Shown piece after piece: positions 33,895-43,381 of a stretch of DNA of 64,000 bases; positions within the stretch are counted from its first letter, which is position 1, and each line of letters opens with the position of its first letter. The notes beneath the pieces are model-generated. The model searched no databases and had not been told where the DNA came from. It saw only the letters and a list, made by a program, of their open reading frames with translations. The stretch is from Candidatus Zixiibacteriota bacterium. Its GTDB lineage: Bacteria; Zixibacteria; MSB-5A5; GN15; FEB-12. Both the position numbers and the translations under genes were made by a program. Location: assembly GCA_022571985.1 (NCBI GenBank), contig JACZWU010000009.1, forward strand, positions 59,684-123,683, read 5' to 3'.

Positions 33895-35819
33895 CAGCTG
33901 ACATCAGAACCAGCCGGCAGGTCCGAGGCCAGTGAAACGAGCGTAAGTTTCCCGCCACTTTTGGCGGCTAAGAGCATGCCGTTGGACTCTACCCCCCGGA
34001 TTTTGGCAGGCTTCAGATTAGAGACTACTATAATCTTTTTACCTTTTATCTCTGCAGGAGAATAGAACTCGGCTACTCCGGCAACAATCTGCCTTTTTTC
34101 AGTGCCGAGGTCTATCTGCAATTTCAAAAGTTTGTCGGTGCCTTCAATTTTTTCTGCCTCAATTACTACCGCCACTTTCAATTTTGCTCTGGCAAATTCT
34201 GCAAAGTCCAGCAGGCCATTATTGTCTGAATTGCCCGACGATTTTTCATCAGCTTTAGCCGGGACAGTTTTTTTTACATCAAGGCGCGGGAAAATAGCTT
34301 CTTTCAAATTAATTTCTGTGCCCGGCTTAAGCTCAAAAAATGTCTGGGCGTTTTTCAGGCTGAGAGTTGAGTCATCTAAACTCAAGACCGAACGCAGCTC
34401 CTGCATCTTATTGGGCATAATCGGGTGAAGCATGATCGAAACAATCCTGATAATTTCGCAGCAGGCATAAAGAACCCCACCCAGTTCATCGGTCTTGCCT
34501 TCTTTTGCCAGTTTCCAGGGTTCAGTATCGGTAAAATACTTATTGCCGGCTTTGACCAAATTGATAGCCTCGGCTATGGCTTTGTCAGGCGCAAAATGCT
34601 TGACGTGCGCATAAGCGCTGCCCGGAACTTTTTCTGCTATGCTCATCAGTGCTCTAAGACCGCTCAGATCTTTTTTTGGATCGGGAAGTTTGCTGTCAAA
34701 ATTGGTAGCTATCAGTTTGACTACTCTTGAGACAAAATTACCCAGATCATTGGCCAGATCAGAATTATATTGCCTGGTAAAGCGGTCGACCTGAATGTCG
34801 CCATCGATTCCGAAGGGAAACTGGGTCAAGAGCAGGTACCTGGTAGCATCGGCGCCAAATTCACTGACCATATCAAGCGGGTCAATTTTCTTTCCCAGTG
34901 ATTTTGACATTTTTTCGCCGTCGACGGTAAAAAAGCCATGCAGGAAAACAGTATCAGGAATTTTGACTCCGGCCGCCAGCAACATAGCCGGCCAGTAAAG
35001 GCAATGAAATTTTAGAATATCTTTGGCCATCAGATGGACTACCTCAGCGCCGTTCCACCATTTATCAAAACTTTCTGTATCATCGGCATAACCGATTGCA
35101 GAAATATAGTTAGTCAGAGCATCAACCCAGACATAGGCCAGTTGCGAATCGTCAAATGAAAGCGGGATGCCCCACTTTACTTTTTCACGGGACAGCGAAA
35201 AGTCTCCAATGTTCTGGTCAATCAGACCGAGCACTTCGCGCCGGCGCTCTTCGGGAAGTATCAGCAATTCATTTGCTTTTATTCTTCGCTTAATTTCTGG
35301 CAGGTAGGCCGAAAGCCTGAAAAAATAGTTCTTCTCTTTAATAAGCTCAGCTTTTCGGTTATGCAGCGGACAGATTCCGTCCACCAGATCTTTTTCGGTC
35401 ATAAATTTTTCGCAGCCGGTGCAGTAGAGACCCTCGTAATAATCCGAATACACGGCATCCTGTCCGTCATCGGTTTTGGCCTGGCGCATGGCATCAAGTA
35501 TTTTCCAGACTGCTTTTTTGTGGCGCTCCGAGGTTGTCCGGATGAAGTAACTGTAATTTATCAGCAGACCTTCCCAGGCTTTCTTAAAATGATCAACCGT
35601 TCTGTCACAAAATTCTATCTCAGAAAGCCCGGCGGCCTGGGCAGCTTCGGCAACCTTGGAACCATGCTCATCGGTCCCCGTCAAAAAGAAAGCATCACGT
35701 CCGGCCAGAGCATGAAATCGCGTCAGGAAATCTGCCGCAATCGTGGTATAGGCGTGGCCGATATGGGGACGGTCGTTGACGTAATATATTGGTGTTGTCA
35801 CATAAAAAGGGTTTGGCAA
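33894..35819 (-). CDS. metG: Methionyl-tRNA synthetase with C-terminal tRNA-binding domain
   Basis: MetG charges tRNA-Met. The class I signatures PHIGHAYTT and KMSKSLGKKID are present, together with a single zinc knuckle CTGCEKF...CPLH, the anticodon-binding helix bundle, and a C-terminal Trbp111/EMAPII-like OB domain (FAEFARAKLKVAVV, GIRGVESNGMLLAA) after a Lys-rich linker. The length of 641 residues matches this longer form. The start is TTG with AGGA seven bases upstream. Confidence 0.97.
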   Translation of the reverse strand: MPNPFYVTTPIYYVNDRPHIGHAYTTIAADFLTRFHALAGRDAFFLTGTDEHGSKVAEAAQAAGLSEIEFCDRTVDHFKKAWEGLLINYSYFIRTTSERHKKAVWKILDAMRQAKTDDGQDAVYSDYYEGLYCTGCEKFMTEKDLVDGICPLHNRKAELIKEKNYFFRLSAYLPEIKRRIKANELLILPEERRREVLGLIDQNIGDFSLSREKVKWGIPLSFDDSQLAYVWVDALTNYISAIGYADDTESFDKWWNGAEVVHLMAKDILKFHCLYWPAMLLAAGVKIPDTVFLHGFFTVDGEKMSKSLGKKIDPLDMVSEFGADATRYLLLTQFPFGIDGDIQVDRFTRQYNSDLANDLGNFVSRVVKLIATNFDSKLPDPKKDLSGLRALMSIAEKVPGSAYAHVKHFAPDKAIAEAINLVKAGNKYFTDTEPWKLAKEGKTDELGGVLYACCEIIRIVSIMLHPIMPNKMQELRSVLSLDDSTLSLKNAQTFFELKPGTEINLKEAIFPRLDVKKTVPAKADEKSSGNSDNNGLLDFAEFARAKLKVAVVIEAEKIEGTDKLLKLQIDLGTEKRQIVAGVAEFYSPAEIKGKKIIVVSNLKPAKIRGVESNGMLLAAKSGGKLTLVSLASDLPAGSDVS

Positions 35820-35839
35820 GTTTCTGTCCTGACTATTGG

Positions 35840-36763
35840 TTAATCACTGTCCGGTTCATCAAGTTTCTTCAGTTCTTCTTCGCTGGCGGCTTCAATTTGC
35901 TTACTCTCATCGTATGCAGATACTTCCGGAATAGCGATTGAGCTTGCTTCTGTCTCCTGACGGTCTTCAGCTTTATTGATTTCGTCTGCGCTCACACGGA
36001 AGATTTCTCCCTCGGAGTTCTTGATAATGGCTTCCTCACGGAAATAATCCACTCGTTCTAAAAATCCCTCACCTTTTATTGTTGAGACAAATTTGCCCGG
36101 GTGAGGAAATTTACTCTTCGTCTGCTTATAAATATCTACTTCGTATTTGAGACAGCACAGCAGTCTGCCGCAGTTGCCTGATAATTTCGAGGGATTGAGC
36201 GGCAAATCCTGAACGCGCGCATCCTGAGTAGAAATAGGCGTAAACTTGGTCAAGAAAGAGGAGCAGCACTGCTCTTTACCGCAAATGCCGTAGCCGCCCA
36301 CGCGCCTGGCTTCGTCCCTGACGCCAATTTGTCTCATTTCTATTCTCGTTTTATATGCTGAAGCAAGCTCTTTGACCAAAGCTCTGAAATCTACTCTCTG
36401 GTCAGCAGTAAAAAATACAGTCATCTTGTTGCCGTCAAATTGAAGTTCAACATCCACTACTTTCATGACCAGGCCATGTCGGCGGATAATCCGGATAACT
36501 TCTTTTTTGTATTGAGCCTCTTGCTCCTGTATTTCCTTAATTCTGGCAATATCTTCTTCTGAAGCAGGGCGAAGTATCGAGCGCGGCCGCGAACTGGTGT
36601 TGATTTTAGCATCGCTGCCGATCTGCTGTTTAACTATTCCGGCATCTTCCCCACGTTCGGCCTGAATGATGACGTTGTCATTTTTATTTATGTCATGATA
36701 GTATTTATTTAAGAAATACTCTTTGCGGTGCCCCTTAAACTCTATCAAAAATAAATCTGCCAT
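35840..36763 (-). CDS. ricT: PSP1-domain protein RicT (YaaT)
   Basis: The central PSP1 domain is clear: FFTADQRVDFRALVKELA, TRIEMRQIGVRDEAR and the cysteine motif CGKEQCC followed by CGRLLCCLKYE. In Bacillus, RicT works with RicA and RicF, binds iron-sulfur clusters and helps RNase Y in mRNA processing. The last 60 residues are acidic and not conserved. Lying between holB and metG is the conserved neighbourhood. The length of 307 residues is normal. No partner ricA or ricF is seen in this window. Confidence 0.92.
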   Translation of the reverse strand: MADLFLIEFKGHRKEYFLNKYYHDINKNDNVIIQAERGEDAGIVKQQIGSDAKINTSSRPRSILRPASEEDIARIKEIQEQEAQYKKEVIRIIRRHGLVMKVVDVELQFDGNKMTVFFTADQRVDFRALVKELASAYKTRIEMRQIGVRDEARRVGGYGICGKEQCCSSFLTKFTPISTQDARVQDLPLNPSKLSGNCGRLLCCLKYEVDIYKQTKSKFPHPGKFVSTIKGEGFLERVDYFREEAIIKNSEGEIFRVSADEINKAEDRQETEASSIAIPEVSAYDESKQIEAASEEELKKLDEPDSD

Positions 36764-36793
36764 TATTTGCCCATTATCTTTAGCTTTAGCCTT

Positions 36794-37918
36794 CTAATTT
36801 GCTGCCGCACCGATATGCGACTTAAGTTTTAGTGTCAGCGAAGTCAGCGCTCCCTGAATATGACTGTTACGTCTCAAATCTTCAAGCGTATTCTTAATAT
36901 CATCGGCCATACTGGCAGCGGCTTCACTCCCTCTGATGCGACCGGAAAGTCTTTTGATATCACTGGTAAAATCGGTATTGATTAGTTCGTTTTCATCGCC
37001 GATTACAGAGTAATTGACACAATCACGAAGCAGCGACTGCCACAGACCCAGCAAACTGTCAATCTCGCCCCTGTTTCGTAAATCAAGCATTTCATTAATA
37101 TGAGAGACAGTCTGATACGGGGATTCTTCTAACAAAGATTTGAAAAGAAGCAGACCTACCCCCCTCTCAGTAGCATCCCCCTGCTCATTTATCAATTCGA
37201 TCGCTCTGCCCGGTGAATAATCGCTGATCCGGCTGAGCAGCTTAGCCCGGCTATCGCTTAAATCGTAAGCAGACTGCAGATATTCTACAGCCGCCTCTTT
37301 GGGGACGCGGTTAATCCTGATTTTCTGTGAACGCGACTGAATAGTCGGCAATAGAGCCTCGGGTCTTCGGGAAATCAAAATCAAAACCGTCCTTGGCGGC
37401 GGCTCTTCGATAAGTTTAAGAAGTGCATCAGCCGAAGCTTCTCGCATTTTTTCCATTTCATAAAAAATCGCCACTCTGGTTATATCATGACTGCTCCTTA
37501 GAGACAGGCTCCTGCGGATTTCTCTGGCAGTATCGATAGGGATATTTCTCGATTTACTCGATGAAATAATACTGAACGGCTCAGCCCGTTTTGTCTTTAG
37601 AATTTCGATGGTCAGTTCTGCGGCCTGGTCAGCGTTTTTATGAGGCGAAAGAGGCAGGGCAAAATAGAGACCTTCAAAATTCAGCGATAAAATGCGGTAA
37701 CAGTAGCCGCATTTGCCGCAAGGGGCAGCATGAGAGCCGCCGCCAGCCTGCAAATCTTCGCAGTTCAGTAGAGCTGCAAAAGAAATAGCCAGCGCCCAGC
37801 GGCCACAGCCTTCGGGACCATGAAACAGGTAAGTCGAGGCTACACGGTTGTTCTTAAATGACCTGGATAAAATCTGCCAGGCTTTGGGCTGAAATTTTTC
37901 TATATCAAAATGCGTCAA
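36794..37918 (-). CDS. holB: DNA polymerase III delta' subunit
   Basis: A clamp-loader AAA+ protein with FHGPEGCGRWALAISFA in place of the Walker A loop (no lysine-threonine pair, as expected for delta', which does not hydrolyse ATP), a zinc module CGKCGYCYRI, and RVAIFYEMEKMREASADALLKLIEEPPPRTV. The start is TTG within the end of envC (14-base overlap). The length of 374 residues is slightly long. The gene is followed by ricT. Confidence 0.92.
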   Translation of the reverse strand: MTHFDIEKFQPKAWQILSRSFKNNRVASTYLFHGPEGCGRWALAISFAALLNCEDLQAGGGSHAAPCGKCGYCYRILSLNFEGLYFALPLSPHKNADQAAELTIEILKTKRAEPFSIISSSKSRNIPIDTAREIRRSLSLRSSHDITRVAIFYEMEKMREASADALLKLIEEPPPRTVLILISRRPEALLPTIQSRSQKIRINRVPKEAAVEYLQSAYDLSDSRAKLLSRISDYSPGRAIELINEQGDATERGVGLLLFKSLLEESPYQTVSHINEMLDLRNRGEIDSLLGLWQSLLRDCVNYSVIGDENELINTDFTSDIKRLSGRIRGSEAAASMADDIKNTLEDLRRNSHIQGALTSLTLKLKSHIGAAAN

Positions 37919-39080
37919 TTGAAATCCATTCTATCGGGTCCAGAGGTTCACGTCCTTTGCGAAGCTCAAATTTTATCAGTCCTTCGGGACCAGCTTCACC
38001 AAGTTTGGTGCCTCCTGCTAAAAGTTCTCCGCTTAATACCTCTGCGCTGGCAATGCCCGCATAGGTTGTAAAATAAATACCATCATGATCTATAATAACA
38101 AAATTACCGTAGCCCCGCAAATCACCAACATAGGCTACAGAACCGGCTGCTATACTATAAACCGGCTGACCGGCTCTGCCCTGGATGCTTATTCCGGGTG
38201 AAAAAGACTTAAGATTAGTCGTTTTGTCCACTGATTTGCCGAACTGTACCGTAATCCGGCCACTAAATGGAGAGCGAAGCTGTCCTTTCAGGCTGGCAAA
38301 AAATGAAGGCTCATCGGAGCGCTTGCGAACGCCTCTTTTGCGCCGTTCCTTTTCGAGCCTGACTAAAATCATTTCCATCTCTCTGGCAGCCTGCTCCAGA
38401 GTTATCAGGCGATCTGACTCCTGTGTCTTTTTGCGGCGGAGTTTCTGAAGTTCCTTTTGCTGCCTGCTTTTTTTGCTCCTCTCCAGAGAAGTCGCCGTTT
38501 CTTTGGACTGTTTAAGCCTTCTAACCTTACTGCGCTCACCTTTGAGCTGATTCTTTTGTTCAATCGTCTGATTCAAAAAATCGCTGACTTTGGTAAGATT
38601 GTCCGATTCATAACTGGCAAAAGCCGAAAGCAGAATAATTCGCCTTTCCAGATTTGTCTCTTTGTTGGGGTCCAGCCAGCCGGTCTCTGTAAACTCTCTG
38701 GTGGTAAAATAAAACTGTCTGATATTTCCTAAGTAACGTTTTATGGCCCGACTGAGCATCACCTGTAAATTCTCTAATTTTTCCTGGGCATTTCTTACAT
38801 TTTCTTGGAGCACTCTCAGTTCGTGGTTTAATCTGCGGACTACTTTCTTGTTGGATTCAATGCGCTGGTCAAATTTGGAGATTTTCCTGTGAACCGTGGA
38901 TTCTTCTTTTTTGAGAAGATTTAATTTGTTACGGCTCTCCTCAACTTCCTGTTGAATCTCTTTTAAGCCTTCGCGCTGTTTCAGAATGTCTTTTTTGGAT
39001 GCTGCCTGGGCGGGCGCTATAAAAACTGACAGTAATATAACTAATATCAAATTTCTGCTTAAACTGCCGGCGGCTTTCAT
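37905..39080 (-). CDS. envC: Murein hydrolase activator EnvC, LytM (M23-like) domain
   Basis: A signal peptide (ending APAQA) precedes a long coiled coil (about residues 28-265) and a C-terminal LytM domain. The zinc ligands of active M23 peptidases are missing: the HxGxD site reads SFSPGISI and the HxH site reads LIKFEL. E. coli EnvC is likewise inactive and works by activating amidases when recruited by FtsEX. The gene follows ftsX with a one-base overlap, so the FtsE-FtsX-EnvC trio is in one unit. No amidase gene is in the window. Confidence 0.92.
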   Translation of the reverse strand: MKAAGSLSRNLILVILLSVFIAPAQAASKKDILKQREGLKEIQQEVEESRNKLNLLKKEESTVHRKISKFDQRIESNKKVVRRLNHELRVLQENVRNAQEKLENLQVMLSRAIKRYLGNIRQFYFTTREFTETGWLDPNKETNLERRIILLSAFASYESDNLTKVSDFLNQTIEQKNQLKGERSKVRRLKQSKETATSLERSKKSRQQKELQKLRRKKTQESDRLITLEQAAREMEMILVRLEKERRKRGVRKRSDEPSFFASLKGQLRSPFSGRITVQFGKSVDKTTNLKSFSPGISIQGRAGQPVYSIAAGSVAYVGDLRGYGNFVIIDHDGIYFTTYAGIASAEVLSGELLAGGTKLGEAGPEGLIKFELRKGREPLDPIEWISIDAF

Positions 39081-39937
39081 TATTTAAGCAGCTTTCTGAC
39101 GCCTACAAAGCCGCTCAATATTCCCAGCGCTCCCATAGCCAGACAGAATAGAACTATCTCTTCAAACGAAGGCATTACAATCTCAAGCTGCCTGAAAGCA
39201 ATGCGATTGTAAAAATAAATAATCGTCCCCCAGCCTAAGCCAGCAGAGACAGAACCCATCAGAAAACCTTCCAATAAAAATGGCATCGCCAGAAACATCC
39301 TGCCCGCTCCCAAAAGACGCATCTGGGTAAAGCCGACCGCTCTGGCGCGTGTCATCAAGCGGATGCTGTTACCGAAAGTTATCAGAGTTGTCAGAATAAT
39401 CAGTCCGCCCAGCAGCAGCCCAATTTTCAAAACTATCGACCGGGTAAATTCCGCCTTTTGCAGCCATTGGCGGCTGTACTCTACCTTATCTATATTGGGT
39501 ATACCTATAATTTCACTTTCTATTTCTTCCATTTTCGAGACAGTCAAATAACCCGGCTCAAAACCCAGAATATAAGAACGTGGCAGCGGATTGTTATTGT
39601 CATAACCAATCAGCAGATCAGTACCAACCAGAGTGGCCAGCTCCCTGCGGGCCATTTCTTTTGAGACCAGCTGAATGGCGTTAATGCCGTCAATGTCAGT
39701 CAATTCGCTTGATAACAGCGCCGCCGAAGAATCGGTCAGTGATTCAGAGAGATAGACGTGCATCTGTAAATCAGAAAGCAGTGATGAGTAAAATTTGTCG
39801 GAAGTATCGGCGCTTATCCAGAAAATATCAAACAGCAAGAATAACAGCGTTAATGACAGCAGCGAGCCAAGCGAAGTCCCCGGGTTGCGATATATATTTC
39901 TCAGCAGCTCCTTTAGAATATAGCCAAGTCTGGTCAG
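39080..39937 (-). CDS. ftsX: Cell division protein FtsX, CTG start
   Basis: FtsX is the membrane part of the FtsEX complex. It has four transmembrane segments (one near the N-terminus, three in the last 130 residues) and a periplasmic loop (MHVYLSESLTDSS, EYSRQWLQKAEFTRS). Between the upstream in-frame TAA and the first TTG (39838) there is no ATG, GTG or TTG, and the TTG would cut away the first membrane segment. CTG at 39937 gives TRLGYILKELLRNIYRNPG, a typical FtsX beginning, overlaps the ftsE stop as CTGA, and lies six bases after GGGAGGGGGG. I therefore annotate a CTG start. The protein is 285 residues. Confidence 0.93.
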   Translation of the reverse strand: MTRLGYILKELLRNIYRNPGTSLGSLLSLTLLFLLFDIFWISADTSDKFYSSLLSDLQMHVYLSESLTDSSAALLSSELTDIDGINAIQLVSKEMARRELATLVGTDLLIGYDNNNPLPRSYILGFEPGYLTVSKMEEIESEIIGIPNIDKVEYSRQWLQKAEFTRSIVLKIGLLLGGLIILTTLITFGNSIRLMTRARAVGFTQMRLLGAGRMFLAMPFLLEGFLMGSVSAGLGWGTIIYFYNRIAFRQLEIVMPSFEEIVLFCLAMGALGILSGFVGVRKLLK

Positions 39938-40605
39938 ACTAACCCCCCTCCCTTGAGCTGATAAAAATCTGAGTTAGGAATTTGCTTGGTGCCCGGTTCC
40001 GAGGTCAGTATTATCATCGACCTGCCAGAAAACGAGGCCCGGACTAAGAATTCGGACAAACGGCTGAAAGTTTTGCTGTCAAGCCCGGCCGAAGGTTCGT
40101 CAATTATGAGCAGCGGCTGATTGGCAATAGAAGCTCTGGCAAACTGTACCAGTGTCCGCTCTACTCTGGTCAGTTTTTCCGGCAGCTCCGCAGCCTGTTT
40201 TATCAGAGAAAACTCAGTCAACATTTTTAAGAGTCGTTCTTTACGGATTTTACTTCTTTCGCCTGTAATCACCAGCGGGTAGGCTATATTTTCAGAAACT
40301 GTCAGCGACGGAATCAGTTCAAACATGCCGCCGATTCCGCCAATCTTCCGGCGTATTTTGTTCAGTTTCATCTTTGACGATCTGCCGATATTCTGCCCAA
40401 ACAGTTCAACCGATCCCGAACTCGGTTTCTGCAGCCCCAAAAGAAGATTTATGAGACTGGTCTTGCCTGAACCGGGGGGGCCATATACTACCGCAGACCT
40501 GCCCTGCATTAGTTTGAAATCCAGATTCTTAAATATCTGCTTTCTGCGGTCAGATTTGAGATATACGTTATTTATATCTATTACCGGTGATTTATCCATA
40601 GGCAA
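39934..40605 (-). CDS. ftsE: Cell division ATP-binding protein FtsE, degenerate
   Basis: It is an ABC ATPase of 223 residues with Walker A GPPGSGKT (42-49) and Walker B LLIIDEPSAGLD (165-176). The Q-loop Gln is absent (GGIGGMFELIPS at 89-100), the signature LSGGE is LTRVE (145-149), and the H-loop His is replaced (LTSEPG, 200-205). FtsE normally uses ATP hydrolysis to gate FtsX and EnvC, so this one may bind but hydrolyse ATP poorly. Gene order with ftsX and envC identifies it. Start TTG at 40605, or ATG at 40599. Confidence 0.88.
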   Translation of the reverse strand: MPMDKSPVIDINNVYLKSDRRKQIFKNLDFKLMQGRSAVVYGPPGSGKTSLINLLLGLQKPSSGSVELFGQNIGRSSKMKLNKIRRKIGGIGGMFELIPSLTVSENIAYPLVITGERSKIRKERLLKMLTEFSLIKQAAELPEKLTRVERTLVQFARASIANQPLLIIDEPSAGLDSKTFSRLSEFLVRASFSGRSMIILTSEPGTKQIPNSDFYQLKGGGLV

Positions 40606-40626
40606 ATTTCTTAGATAACTGCTTAT

Positions 40627-40654
40627 TTGACATCAAAGTTAAGCCGATTATCTT
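40627..40654 (+). promoter_or_regulatory. Possible promoter for the BNR/YCF48-like gene
   Basis: TTGACA (40627-40632) and TATCTT (40649-40654) are separated by 16 bases in the divergent region upstream of the gene at 40711. Confidence 0.45.
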
Positions 40655-40710
40655 ACATAAACATAATTTCTTAAAACTTATACAGGTTGGGATAGTAAAA
40701 AGATAAAGCG

Positions 40711-41688
40711 ATGGAAACAATTAAAACGATATTCGTCAGATTTCTGCTTTTGCTGGCTGCATTGGCTATTTCCAGCACAGGCGCTTATTCTCAGGACTGG
40801 CAGCTTATAGAATTCCCCTCTTATGACCACCTGACTGATGTAGTAATGATAACCGCCGACAGCGGTCTGGTAGTAACTGCCAGCGGTTATTGTTTCAGAA
40901 CCTCAGACAGAGGAAAAAGCTGGCAGAAGTCTGAGATTATCAAAAACATCCGGATAGAAGCACTTTATTTTGAAGACAGTCAAAACGGCTGGGCCTGTGG
41001 ACATCTTGGCTCCATTTTTAAAACCAGCGACGGCGGCGCCAGCTGGATTGATCTTTCTTTTGACGATAAGGGGGCAATCTTTTTTGATATTGAAATGAAA
41101 GACGCTCTCACCGGCGTTGCGGTGGGCATGCGCCCTCTGGAATCAAACAACTTTAACGGAATTGCAGTGAGAACTGTTGATGGTGGCAAGAACTGGGAGA
41201 AATTCGAAGCCTCGGGACTTGCTTATAGCGAGATTAAGCAAAGCAGGACAAAAAATAAAATGTATTTCATGGCCATGGGACGGCTGAACATATCAAATGA
41301 CGATGGCAAATCGTGGCAGTCTGTAGCCACGCTTGAGGGCACCCCGGCCAGAACATTTTCCATATACGGCTCTACGGGCATTATGGCCGGACCCAAAGGA
41401 ACTTTGGGTTACTCTAACGACAGCGGTAGGACCTGGCATAACAAAGACCAGGATAAAGAAAAAACCTTTCTAAGCTCAATCTTGTTAAACAGTCAATATG
41501 GATATGTTGCCGGAAGTAGAGGGGCCATGATGGTGACGATTGACGGGGGCATTAACTGGACTGAAGAAGAGACACCGCTCGAACTAACTATACTGGATAT
41601 GTGTTTTGTCGACAGTTACCTTTTTGCAGTCGGCAGCGACGGCCTGATAATGTACAAAGAAATCAGAGACAAAAAACCCAAAGACTAA
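40711..41688 (+). CDS. Exported BNR/YCF48-like beta-propeller protein
   Basis: A signal peptide (ending GAYSQ) precedes repeated Asp-box units: SDRGKSWQKS, SDGGASWIDL, VDGGKNWEKF, NDDGKSWQSV, NDSGRTWHNK and IDGGINWTEE, spaced 40-60 residues apart. This is the YCF48/HCF136-like propeller, which in phototrophs helps photosystem II assembly but is common as an exported protein of unknown role in other bacteria. There is no C-terminal sorting domain. It is divergent from ftsE and convergent with rho. Confidence 0.8.
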   Translation: METIKTIFVRFLLLLAALAISSTGAYSQDWQLIEFPSYDHLTDVVMITADSGLVVTASGYCFRTSDRGKSWQKSEIIKNIRIEALYFEDSQNGWACGHLGSIFKTSDGGASWIDLSFDDKGAIFFDIEMKDALTGVAVGMRPLESNNFNGIAVRTVDGGKNWEKFEASGLAYSEIKQSRTKNKMYFMAMGRLNISNDDGKSWQSVATLEGTPARTFSIYGSTGIMAGPKGTLGYSNDSGRTWHNKDQDKEKTFLSSILLNSQYGYVAGSRGAMMVTIDGGINWTEEETPLELTILDMCFVDSYLFAVGSDGLIMYKEIRDKKPKD

Positions 41689-41727
41689 CATAGAATAGTC
41701 TTTCAGCTGGTCTTCCAGTTAGTCTTT
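41680..41727. terminator. Inverted repeat between convergent genes, possible bidirectional terminator
   Basis: AAAGACTAAC (41680-41689) is the exact reverse complement of GTTAGTCTTT (41718-41727), with an inner CTGG/CCAG hairpin. It spans the 3' ends of the YCF48-like gene (+) and rho (-). There is only a short T run on each side, so termination efficiency is uncertain. Confidence 0.45.
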
Positions 41728-42966
41728 CATTGACGCCAGGAATTTGGCATTGGAATTTGTCTTTTTCATTCTGTCTACCAGGAACTCCATGGCTTCGATC
41801 GGATTCATTTCCGCTAAGAATTTTCTCAATATATAGATTTTTGTGAGAGTATCGTCCGGCATCAGCAGTTCTTCTTTACGGGTCGACGAACGATTTATGT
41901 CCATGGCCGGGAATATCCTGCGGTCCGACAAGCGGCGGTCAAGCACCAGTTCCATATTACCAGTTCCTTTAAACTCTTCAAAAATTACTTCATCCATACG
42001 TGAACCGGTTTCAATTAACGCCGTGGCAATGATAGTCAACGAACCACCTCCTTCAATATTACGGGCCGCGCCAAAAAAGCGTTTTGGCTTGTGTAAAGCA
42101 TTGGAGTCTACACCTCCGGAGAGAATCTTGCCGGAGTGAGGCACTACCGAGTTATGTGCTCTGGCCAGTCTTGTTATTGAATCAAGCAAAATAACGACAT
42201 CATGCCCGTGCTCGGTTAATCTTTTTGACTTCTCCAGGACCATATTAGCCACCTGCACGTGCCTGTCTGCCGGTTCATCAAAAGTCGATGAAACCACTTC
42301 ACCCCGCACCGAGCGGCGCATATCTGTTACTTCCTCCGGCCGTTCGTCTATCAAAAGTACAATAAGCTTAACCTCCGGATGATTAGTAGTAATTGCCTGA
42401 GCAATCTTCTGAAGAATAATAGTTTTACCGGCTTTGGGAGGTGAAGTTATTAAAGCACGCTGACCTTTACCGATCGGGCACATCAAATCGATTATACGGG
42501 TGGTCAATTCTTCGGGACCCAGCTCCAGGCGAAACGGTTCTTCCGGATAGAGCGGTGTTAAATTGTCAAAAAATGTTTTATGTTTGGCGGCATCGGGGTC
42601 TTCATAATTGACCGATTCGATTTTGAGAAGAGCAAAATAACGTTCGCTATCTTTTGGAGGACGCACCTGTCCGGCGATTATGTCACCTGTTCTGAGGTCA
42701 AACCTCTTGATTTGCGAGGGTGAGACATAAATATCATCCTGTCCCGGCAGATAATTATAATCAGGCGAGCGCAAAAATCCGTAGCCTTCATCAAGAATTT
42801 CCAGTACTCCTTCGGCCAGAATAGTACTGTCCGAGGCCGAGCCGGCCTCCATGATTTTATATATCAACTCCTGTTTTCTAAGACCCGAAACACCCGGAAT
42901 ATCCAGATCCTCCGACATCTTCAAAAGGTCGGCAATAGTTTTAGTCTTAAGTTCCGCTACTTCCAT
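41719..42966 (-). CDS. rho: Transcription termination factor Rho
   Basis: Rho is an RNA helicase that ends transcription. The N-terminal helix bundle ([16 protein letters not shown]), the OB RNA-binding fold ([29 protein letters not shown]), Walker A SPPKAGKT, Walker [11 protein letters not shown], the Q-loop ([13 protein letters not shown]) and the R-loop are all present. The length of 415 residues is normal. A TATAAT box lies at about 42983-42988 on the minus strand but I see no good -35 element. Confidence 0.98.
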   Translation of the reverse strand: MEVAELKTKTIADLLKMSEDLDIPGVSGLRKQELIYKIMEAGSASDSTILAEGVLEILDEGYGFLRSPDYNYLPGQDDIYVSPSQIKRFDLRTGDIIAGQVRPPKDSERYFALLKIESVNYEDPDAAKHKTFFDNLTPLYPEEPFRLELGPEELTTRIIDLMCPIGKGQRALITSPPKAGKTIILQKIAQAITTNHPEVKLIVLLIDERPEEVTDMRRSVRGEVVSSTFDEPADRHVQVANMVLEKSKRLTEHGHDVVILLDSITRLARAHNSVVPHSGKILSGGVDSNALHKPKRFFGAARNIEGGGSLTIIATALIETGSRMDEVIFEEFKGTGNMELVLDRRLSDRRIFPAMDINRSSTRKEELLMPDDTLTKIYILRKFLAEMNPIEAMEFLVDRMKKTNSNAKFLASMKD

Positions 42967-43003
42967 AGTTGTAACCTGCTATTATAATGTTAATGATTAT
43001 CTC

Positions 43004-43372
43004 TTAACCTGCCAGGGCCTCGTCGGCCAGTTGTTCTATCGGCGCATCTCCCCAAAGTCTTTCCAGGGTGTAAAATTGTCTGGTGGGCTCTCTAAAGACA
43101 TGAACTATCACGTCTATATAATCAAGCAGCACCCAGTTTCCTTCTGCCATTCCTTCCACATGCATTGGCCTTTCGCCTGCTTTTTTCAGTCCTTCTACAA
43201 CAGATTCGGCGATAGCCTTGACATGAAGGTCGGCTTCACCGGAAACTATCAAAAAGTAATCGCAAACTGAAGATAATTCTTTCAGCTTTAATATACGAAC
43301 GTCAAAACCCTTTTTCTCCAGAGCCAGACGACCGGCCATTCGGGCCAGTTCCAGAGGCGAATTCTTTTTCAA
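43004..43372 (-). CDS. rsfS: Ribosomal silencing factor RsfS
   Basis: RsfS binds ribosomal protein uL14 and blocks subunit joining in starved cells. The 122-residue protein shows ILKLKELSSVCDYFLIVSG, ADLHVKAIAESV, and VLLDYIDVIVHVFREPTRQFYTLERLWGD in shortened form, the standard RsfS pattern. It lies between the LytR_C protein and rho. Confidence 0.95.
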   Translation of the reverse strand: MKKNSPLELARMAGRLALEKKGFDVRILKLKELSSVCDYFLIVSGEADLHVKAIAESVVEGLKKAGERPMHVEGMAEGNWVLLDYIDVIVHVFREPTRQFYTLERLWGDAPIEQLADEALAG

Positions 43373-43381
43373 ACTGCTAAA

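Noticed and set aside
37905..39080. Active M23 endopeptidase
   Set aside because: The zinc-binding His and Asp residues of the LytM domain are missing and the gene follows ftsX, which fits the inactive activator EnvC.
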